Position numbers and translations under genes: made by a program. A DNA stretch of 5,261 nucleotides from Methylopumilus sp003533095 (GTDB taxonomy: Bacteria > Pseudomonadota > Gammaproteobacteria > Burkholderiales > Methylophilaceae): NCBI GenBank assembly GCA_963977845.1, contig CAXBPZ010000044.1:1-5261 (forward strand). The letters are read 5' to 3'. The notes under the pieces are model-generated. The model did not search any database and was not told where the DNA came from. It saw only the letters and a program-made list of their open reading frames with translations. Numbering within the stretch: position 1 is the stretch's first letter; every line of letters starts with the position of its first letter. Positions 1-3,969 of the stretch are shown here, piece by piece.

Positions 1-17
1 AAAACAAAATGGCTGGA

Positions 18-60
18 TCCAAAAATATTTTCATAGCTTCACACTCTTAAAATTTTTGGA
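18..60. repeat. AT-rich inverted repeat upstream of the LysR gene
   Basis: TCCAAAAAT at 18-26 is perfectly complementary to ATTTTTGGA at 52-60 (9 bp, 25-base loop). An overlapping pair, TGGATCC at 14-20 and GGATCCA at 71-77, is also inverted, so two mutually exclusive pairings exist. It could be the end of a gene lying to the left, an operator, or chance in AT-rich DNA. There is no GC-rich stem followed by a T-run, so I do not call it a terminator. Confidence 0.35.
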
Positions 61-86
61 AATTATAGAAGGATCCATCTATCGTG

Positions 87-92
87 TATAAT
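87..92 (+). promoter_or_regulatory. Candidate -10 element for the LysR gene
   Basis: A perfect TATAAT lies at 87-92, preceded directly by TG. No good -35 sits at the usual distance: TTATAG at 63-68 has an 18-bp spacer but matches poorly, and TTGGAA at 56-61 is too far. If used, transcription would start near 99, giving a leader of about 28 bases before the ATG at 127. AT-rich DNA gives such matches by chance, so the call is tentative. Confidence 0.4.
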
Positions 93-108
93 CAATATAT
101 ATACATTA

Positions 109-118
109 ATCTATAGAT
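109..118. promoter_or_regulatory. 10-bp palindrome next to the LysR start, possible operator
   Basis: ATCTATAGAT is a perfect 10-bp palindrome ending 8 bases before the ATG. LysR-type regulators often bind interrupted dyads with a T-N11-A core near their own start and repress themselves. This AT-rich palindrome is a plausible autoregulatory half-site but is shorter than a full LysR site. It would lie inside the leader if the -10 at 87-92 is real. Confidence 0.3.
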
Positions 119-126
119 ATTAGTCT

Positions 127-1035
127 ATGAATGTGACCTTTAGACAATTACGTTTATTTTCCTATCTCGCAAAGACACTAAGCGTTTCACAAGCCGCTCG
201 CATGATGCATATCACCCAACCCACTGCTTCAATGCAGTTAAAAGAGATGACTGAAAATATTGGGCTTCCTTTATTTGAAGTGATTTCAAAAAAAGTGCAT
301 TTAACCCAAATAGGCATTGAATTATCTAAAACGGCAAGAGAAATGACGGCGCAATGGGAGGCTTTTGAACAGCATGTGACTCAGACCAAAGGCCTTACAA
401 AAGGTAATTTAAAAGTTGCGGTAGTGAGTACGGCTAAATATTTCATACCAAAGCTCTTAGGTTCTTTTTGTAGTAAATATCCTGAGGTCGATATTTCGCT
501 AGAAATATTAAATCGTGATGGGGTGATTAGGCGACTTGAGGATAATAGTGATGATCTTTATGTGATGTCAAAACCACCATTTCATATTGACCTTGAGGAT
601 CAGATTCTGATGCCTAACCCACTTTGTGTGATTGCATATAAAGACCATCCACTTGCACACAAAAAAAATCTTCGTTTACATGATTTAAAAGAAGAGCGAT
701 TTATTTTAAGAGAATTAGGATCAGGTACCCGAATGAGTACCGACATTCACTTTAAACAAAAAAAATTTACACCTACGCTATTGTTAGAGTTAGGAAGCAA
801 TGAGGCTATTAAAAAATCAGTGGCGAGTCGTTTAGGTGTTGCAGTGATTTCAACCCACGCACTCGATCAATTTGATTATGAGAAAGAAATTTCAGTGCTT
901 CATGTGCAGGATTTTCCAATTGATTCGCAATGGCATCTTGTGCATTTAAAAGGAAAAGCATTAACACCTATCGCAAAAGCCTTTTATGAACATGTTTTAT
1001 CAGAATCAAAACACGTTATCAAAAAAACTAGATAG
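127..1035 (+). CDS. LysR-family transcriptional regulator, CbbR-like
   Basis: A complete 302-residue LysR-type regulator, the usual length for the family. Residues 3-62 form the winged helix-turn-helix (VSQAARMMHITQPTASMQL at 20-38 covers the two helices), followed by a linker helix to about 90. The effector-binding domain covers about 93-292. Features resembling CbbR, the activator of RuBisCO operons, are STAKYFIPKLL at 101-111, EDNSDDLYVM at 138-147, RELGSGTR at 195-202 and ELGSNEAIKKSVASRLGVA at 221-239. The ATG at 127 gives the standard N-terminus but lacks a clear Shine-Dalgarno. No Calvin-cycle gene is visible, so its target is unknown; it may act on itself or on a gene to the left of the window. 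Its last 8 bp overlap the convergent kinase gene. LysR identity is firm; the CbbR-like subgroup is likely, and a role in carbon fixation is not implied. Confidence 0.93.
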   Translation: MNVTFRQLRLFSYLAKTLSVSQAARMMHITQPTASMQLKEMTENIGLPLFEVISKKVHLTQIGIELSKTAREMTAQWEAFEQHVTQTKGLTKGNLKVAVVSTAKYFIPKLLGSFCSKYPEVDISLEILNRDGVIRRLEDNSDDLYVMSKPPFHIDLEDQILMPNPLCVIAYKDHPLAHKKNLRLHDLKEERFILRELGSGTRMSTDIHFKQKKFTPTLLLELGSNEAIKKSVASRLGVAVISTHALDQFDYEKEISVLHVQDFPIDSQWHLVHLKGKALTPIAKAFYEHVLSESKHVIKKTR

Positions 1036-2443
1036 GTAAGCGATTAAAATACACGTAAAACCGTGTGCCTGATTTTTCATTGCGGCTATCAATTTCAATG
1101 GTGGCCTCATGCATATTAGCAATTTCTCTAACGATGGCAAGCCCGATCCCCGCACCGGCATCTTCTCCTGATTGGCTTACATTGTCACCGCGATAAAAAC
1201 GTTTGAATATATTAGGCTGATCATCTTTAGGAATACCCTTGCCTGTATCTTCTACAATCAAACAAACTTTATCGTTTTTAATGTCGATCGATACATTCAC
1301 TTTGCCACTATGAGGCGTGTACTTAATGGCATTTTCAACAAGATTATGAATAAGGTCATACAGTTTTTCTTCATCACCCATGATGAAAGTCGCTTGTTGC
1401 ATGCCCTCGTATCCCAAATCAATTTTTTTAAGATCTGCGAGTGGAAATAAATTTTCCATGGTTCTTTTGACTAAAGCCACTAAATTCATTTTTATAAATT
1501 TTGAAGCATGCGCGGCTTCAGGTTGCGCTTTTGATAAAGATAAAAGTTGATTAATAATATGGATAAGACGTTTTGAACTTTCACTAATCTGATCTAAGCG
1601 ATTCTTAATTTCAGTTTTATCTTTTGACTCTTGTGCAAGTTGGATCTGCGCCAAGATACCTGCAAGAGGCGTTCGTAGCTGATGTGCTGCATCATTCACA
1701 AAACGATTTTCAGATTTAATTGCACTATCTAATTCACTCATCAGATTATTGAGTGAATTCACTAAGCGATCAATTTCCATTGGGACGTTATCAATATCAA
1801 TAGGTTGTAAGTCCTTATAGGAGCGCGAAATAATTTTTTCATTTAAATAAAGGATGGGACTCAATCCCTTCTTCACCGCGAATCTAACAAGAATAAGGGC
1901 TGAGATGAGTAAAACCAATTGTGGAATCACAATCCAAAAAATAATTTGACGTTGAATTTCTGTGCGCTGATTTCTTGTCTCTGCAACCTGAATGAAAAAA
2001 TGTTTTTTAACTTTATCAATCGTGTGCTCGATTGGGATGGAGACGACTCTCACACTTTCATTACCGAGGATGTCGAAGTAGACATTAAAGTCATCAGGGT
2101 CATTAGGATCCAACTCTTCATCAGGCGCCCGATAGGCTATGTTAGGATTGCCAAATAAGAAATGACCCTGATCATCTCGAATAGAGTAATACATTTTGTC
2201 ATGCGGCTCTTGGAGGAGAAGTGAGATGGAGTATTCATCTACATCTTGTAATTTTTTCTCACTCGATTTTTTGAAAATAAGACTTAAACTTTTTGCGGTA
2301 TCTGCTAGGTCTCGGTCAAAGGTTTCGCGTCTTAAAGTATCTCCTTGATAAAAAAGAAATGTAGAGTCGAGCGCGATAATGATCATCATGGGGATAAAAA
2401 TCCACTGGATGATAATTTTTTGGGTGGAGAGGTTTTTTTTCAA
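1028..2443 (-). CDS. Two-component sensor histidine kinase, TctE/QseC-like
   Basis: A 471-residue inner-membrane sensor kinase. Membrane segments lie at about 10-31 and 168-187, bracketing a periplasmic sensor of roughly 135 residues that fits the TctE-type (2CSK_N) arrangement. A HAMP-like linker covers about 190-243. The H-box DAAHQLRTPLAG (251-262) has phosphoacceptor His254 and closely resembles TctE. The ATP-binding domain shows the N-box HNLVENAIKY (366-375), G1 DTGKGI (399-404), F-box IFKRFYRGD (412-420) and G2 GAGIGLAIV (430-438), so it should be an active kinase. The start is TTG: an in-frame stop lies two codons upstream, and the next ATG (residue 19) falls inside the first membrane helix. 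No Shine-Dalgarno precedes it, and the response regulator stop is 10 bp upstream, so translational coupling is likely. TctE proteins sense tricarboxylates in Salmonella; the ligand here is unknown. Confidence 0.93.
   Translation of the reverse strand: MKKNLSTQKIIIQWIFIPMMIIIALDSTFLFYQGDTLRRETFDRDLADTAKSLSLIFKKSSEKKLQDVDEYSISLLLQEPHDKMYYSIRDDQGHFLFGNPNIAYRAPDEELDPNDPDDFNVYFDILGNESVRVVSIPIEHTIDKVKKHFFIQVAETRNQRTEIQRQIIFWIVIPQLVLLISALILVRFAVKKGLSPILYLNEKIISRSYKDLQPIDIDNVPMEIDRLVNSLNNLMSELDSAIKSENRFVNDAAHQLRTPLAGILAQIQLAQESKDKTEIKNRLDQISESSKRLIHIINQLLSLSKAQPEAAHASKFIKMNLVALVKRTMENLFPLADLKKIDLGYEGMQQATFIMGDEEKLYDLIHNLVENAIKYTPHSGKVNVSIDIKNDKVCLIVEDTGKGIPKDDQPNIFKRFYRGDNVSQSGEDAGAGIGLAIVREIANMHEATIEIDSRNEKSGTRFYVYFNRLPI
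1050..1077 (+). terminator. Weak hairpin plus T-tract after the LysR gene, possible terminator
   Basis: ACACG (1051-1055) and CGTGT (1062-1066) form a perfect 5-bp stem with a 6-base loop, extendable by one U-G pair. A run of five T at 1073-1077 follows after a gap of about six bases. The stem is short and the gap long, and the element lies inside the 3' end of the kinase gene. It is the only terminator-like structure I see for the LysR transcript. Confidence 0.2.
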
Positions 2444-2453
2444 GGTTTAATTT

Positions 2454-3119
2454 TTAAGTGAGACTTAAGCTATACCCTAAGCCACGGCGATTTAAAATTT
2501 CTACACCATAAGGGTTTAGTTTTTTTCTCACGCGATGAATATACACCTCAATTGCATTCTCTGAAATTTCATCATCCCAACCGTAGAGTTTTTCAAGGAG
2601 CGCTTCTTTGGTAATCGAACGATTATTTTTTAAGATGAATACCTCGAGTAAATTAAGTTCTCGTTTAGATAAATTAAGTTCTTTACCTTTAATTAAGAAC
2701 ACTCTTTGTTTGATATCAAAACTAAGAGGACCAAATTCAATCATATTGTCCGAGGATTGGTTATTGCGTCTAATCACTGCACGCAACCTTGCTTGAAGTT
2801 CTTGTAGGTTAAATGGTTTCGCTAAGTAGTCATCAGCCCCCAAATCAAGCCCTAGAATTTTGTTATCGAAATGTTCGTTAGCAGAAATGATGAGGACCGG
2901 AAATTTAATTTTCTTAGAACGTAAGTTTTTTAAGATATCAAGACCACCTTTTTTGGGTAAGCCTAAATCTAAGATGATGGCTTCAAAGTGTTGATCGGTG
3001 AGCGCAATTTCACCCTCGAGACCGTTTTTTGCCCACTCGACTACATAGTCTGCTTTTTCAAGTGAAGACTTGACAGCGTCGCCAATGATTTCGTCATCTT
3101 CAATCAGTAAAATCTTCAT
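2454..3119 (-). CDS. OmpR-family response regulator, TctD/QseB/PmrA-like
   Basis: A 221-residue response regulator, full length for the OmpR/PhoB family. The receiver domain (1-118) has acidic Asp8-Asp9, phosphoacceptor Asp51 in ILDLGLP, Ser79, and Lys101 in the motif DDYLAKPF (96-103). The DNA-binding winged helix covers about 127-220: LSKRELNLLEVF at 150-161, LYGWDDE at 178-184, recognition helix ENAIEVYIHRVRKKL at 187-201, and the wing with RGLGYSL at 212-218. LYGWDDE followed by NAIEVYIHRVRKKL is typical of the TctD/QseB/PmrA branch. The ATG at 3119 has a Shine-Dalgarno AAAGG with a 6-base spacer. It is the first gene of an operon with its partner kinase, 10 bp downstream. It faces the phosphatase-aminotransferase operon across a 153-bp shared region that contains a box resembling known sites of this branch. 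Autoregulation and control of that operon are inferences. Confidence 0.95.
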   Translation of the reverse strand: MKILLIEDDEIIGDAVKSSLEKADYVVEWAKNGLEGEIALTDQHFEAIILDLGLPKKGGLDILKNLRSKKIKFPVLIISANEHFDNKILGLDLGADDYLAKPFNLQELQARLRAVIRRNNQSSDNMIEFGPLSFDIKQRVFLIKGKELNLSKRELNLLEVFILKNNRSITKEALLEKLYGWDDEISENAIEVYIHRVRKKLNPYGVEILNRRGLGYSLSLT

Positions 3120-3125
3120 GTTTTG

Positions 3126-3130
3126 CCTTT
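3126..3130 (-). promoter_or_regulatory. Ribosome binding site of the response regulator
   Basis: Read on the minus strand, AAAGG precedes the ATG at 3119 with a 6-base spacer (CAAAAC). It supports that ATG as the start and contrasts with the kinase gene, which has no such site. Confidence 0.65.
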
Positions 3131-3177
3131 AAACCTTTAGTCTTAAGTGAAATTGTAAGTCAATTAAAAGGTTTAGA

Positions 3178-3191
3178 TTTAAATATTTAAA
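3178..3191. promoter_or_regulatory. 14-bp perfect palindrome in the divergent promoter region
   Basis: TTTAAATATTTAAA at 3178-3191 is its own reverse complement and lies close to the centre of the 153-bp gap between the two divergent operons. It shares its right TTTAAA with the candidate response regulator box at 3186-3202. It may be an operator or only an AT-rich melting region. Confidence 0.4.
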
Positions 3192-3202
3192 GTGTGCTTA
3201 AA
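3186..3202 (-). promoter_or_regulatory. Candidate response regulator box (PmrA/QseB-like tandem repeat)
   Basis: On the minus strand the site reads TTTAAG-CACAC-TTTAAA: two hexamers with a 5-base spacer, so an 11-bp period. The PmrA/BasR-type consensus is HTTAAK-N5-HTTAAK. The first hexamer matches fully and the second differs only at its last base (11 of 12). The adjacent response regulator belongs to the same branch. The site is 66 bp from the regulator ATG and 70 bp from the phosphatase ATG, so it could serve both operons. AT-richness raises the chance of a false match. Confidence 0.5.
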
Positions 3203-3210
3203 AAGTTAAT

Positions 3211-3216
3211 TTGTCA
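3211..3216 (+). promoter_or_regulatory. Possible -35 for the phosphatase-aminotransferase operon
   Basis: TTGTCA matches TTGACA in five of six positions and points toward the phosphatase gene. No good -10 follows at 16-18 bp (the nearest is GATAAG at 3237, with a 20-bp spacer). The promoter may therefore be weak without an activator, or this may not be the promoter. Confidence 0.25.
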
Positions 3217-3242
3217 GTTTATTGTAAGTCTTAGAGGATAAG

Positions 3243-3260
3243 ATGGACGCATTCTTTTAA
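3243..3260 (+). CDS. Five-codon upstream ORF (leader) before the phosphatase gene
   Basis: ATG at 3243 encodes MDAFF and ends at TAA 3258-3260. It is preceded by GAGG (3234-3237) with a 5-base spacer, a better ribosome binding site than the one before the phosphatase ATG at 3273. It is in frame with the phosphatase but separated from it by the stop and four codons. It could be a translated leader that brings ribosomes to the weak downstream start, a remnant of a longer N-terminus, or chance. Confidence 0.3.
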   Translation: MDAFF

Positions 3261-3272
3261 AGAAAGACATCC

Positions 3273-3944
3273 ATGCTTTTTGTAGTTGATTTTGATGGCA
3301 CGATTTCAAAACGCGATACCATCGACCAGCTCCTTGAGAAGTTCGCTGATCCCAGCTGGGAAGCATTAGAAAAGGACTGGCTCGATGGCAAGATGACGGC
3401 ACTCGAGTGCATGTCAAAACAAATTGATATGGTGGATTCTGATCTTCTCACCCTTGAAAATTTTTTCCGCAGTGTTCAGCTTGATGAGAGCTTTTTACCT
3501 TTTTACGAGTATGTTAAAAAATTCGCTAAACTCGTGATTGCGAGTGACGGGCTCGATCATTCTATTAAGGTAGCCACAAGACAAGCAGGCTGGCCAGAGA
3601 TTCAGACTTATTCTAATCGCCTCAATTATAAAGAGCGCGGTATTGAGATTACATTTCCTTTACGCGATCCTGATTGCAAAGGCGGTAACGGCATGTGTAA
3701 GTGCGCGGTCGCGGATTATGTGGGTAAAAAAGTGGGTGGACCTGTGGTATTAATAGGTGACGGAAAATCAGATGCATGCTTGGCGCTTCATGCGGATATC
3801 GTATTTGCAAAGTCGTCCCTCATTAAGCACTGTGAAAAAAATAACGTGAAGCATCATACGTTCAACACATTTGAGGATGTATTGAAGATTGTGAAAACTT
3901 GGAAGCCTGAAGAAAAAAAGATTCCAGGTTATGTATTTAATTAA
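3273..3944 (+). CDS. HAD-superfamily phosphatase, subfamily IB, MtnX/SerB-like
   Basis: A complete 223-residue cytoplasmic phosphatase. Motif I DFDGT (6-10) supplies nucleophile Asp6 and acid/base Asp8. Motif II is Ser91 in VIASDGLD (88-95), motif III is probably Lys143 in GMCKC (140-144), and motif IV is GDGKSD (162-167) with Mg-binding Asp163 and Asp167. Residues 14-75 form the small helical cap between motifs I and II, typical of type IB enzymes (phosphoserine phosphatase, MtnX of methionine salvage). The CK pair before motif IV and the overall size resemble MtnX, but no other methionine-salvage gene is visible, so the substrate is unknown. A cysteine-rich stretch (Cys135, Cys142, Cys144) surrounds motif III. 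The ATG at 3273 gives the standard HAD N-terminus but has only a weak purine-rich Shine-Dalgarno. The aminotransferase begins 25 bp downstream on the same strand, so the two likely share a transcript. Five of six Arg codons are CGC. Confidence 0.9.
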   Translation: MLFVVDFDGTISKRDTIDQLLEKFADPSWEALEKDWLDGKMTALECMSKQIDMVDSDLLTLENFFRSVQLDESFLPFYEYVKKFAKLVIASDGLDHSIKVATRQAGWPEIQTYSNRLNYKERGIEITFPLRDPDCKGGNGMCKCAVADYVGKKVGGPVVLIGDGKSDACLALHADIVFAKSSLIKHCEKNNVKHHTFNTFEDVLKIVKTWKPEEKKIPGYVFN

Positions 3945-3955
3945 TTTTTTAAAGT

Positions 3956-3961
3956 AGAGGG
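3956..3961 (+). promoter_or_regulatory. Ribosome binding site that sets the aminotransferase start
   Basis: AGAGGG at 3956-3961 lies upstream of three in-frame candidate starts: GTG 3961, ATG 3964 and ATG 3970. Only the ATG at 3970 has a proper spacer (8 bases); the other two overlap or nearly touch the site. This decides the start chosen for the aminotransferase. Confidence 0.65.
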
Positions 3962-3969
3962 TGATGAAG

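Larger units (their letters stand above)
3152..3230. repeat. Two direct copies of ATTGTAAGTC in the divergent promoter region
   Basis: The 10-mer ATTGTAAGTC occurs exactly at 3152-3161 and again at 3221-3230, 69 bp apart in the same orientation. One copy is near the response regulator gene and the other near the phosphatase gene. The first is preceded by CTTAAG at 3142-3147, so TAAGT recurs at 3144 and 3156. Response regulators of this family bind direct repeats, so these may be operator half-sites. The repeat could also be coincidental. Confidence 0.45.

Noticed and set aside
1172..1450. Plus-strand 92-codon open frame inside the kinase gene
   Set aside because: It lies wholly antisense to the kinase ATP-binding domain, which has all its motifs in the other strand. 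The translation shows no recognisable domain, and no ribosome site supports it.
1919..2158. Plus-strand 79-codon open frame opposite the kinase sensor domain
   Set aside because: A shadow of the kinase coding strand, with no ribosome site and no family resemblance.
2608..2796. Plus-strand 62-codon open frame opposite the response regulator
   Set aside because: Antisense to a well-conserved DNA-binding domain; short and featureless.
3130..3175. Inverted repeat TAAACCTTT / AAAGGTTTA upstream of the response regulator
   Set aside because: A perfect 9-bp pair (3130-3138 with 3167-3175) but with a 28-base loop. It could fold in a leader transcript, but with AT-rich arms and no second conformer or ligand-like core I do not call it a riboswitch.
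3214..3451. Two overlapping minus-strand frames across the phosphatase start
   Set aside because: Antisense to the phosphatase N-terminus with its clear DFDGT motif; each is explained as a shadow frame.
3945..3969. T-run after the phosphatase stop as a terminator
   Set aside because: TTTTTT follows the stop but no stem precedes it, and the next gene begins 25 bp away with a ribosome site inside this gap, so read-through in one operon is more likely.
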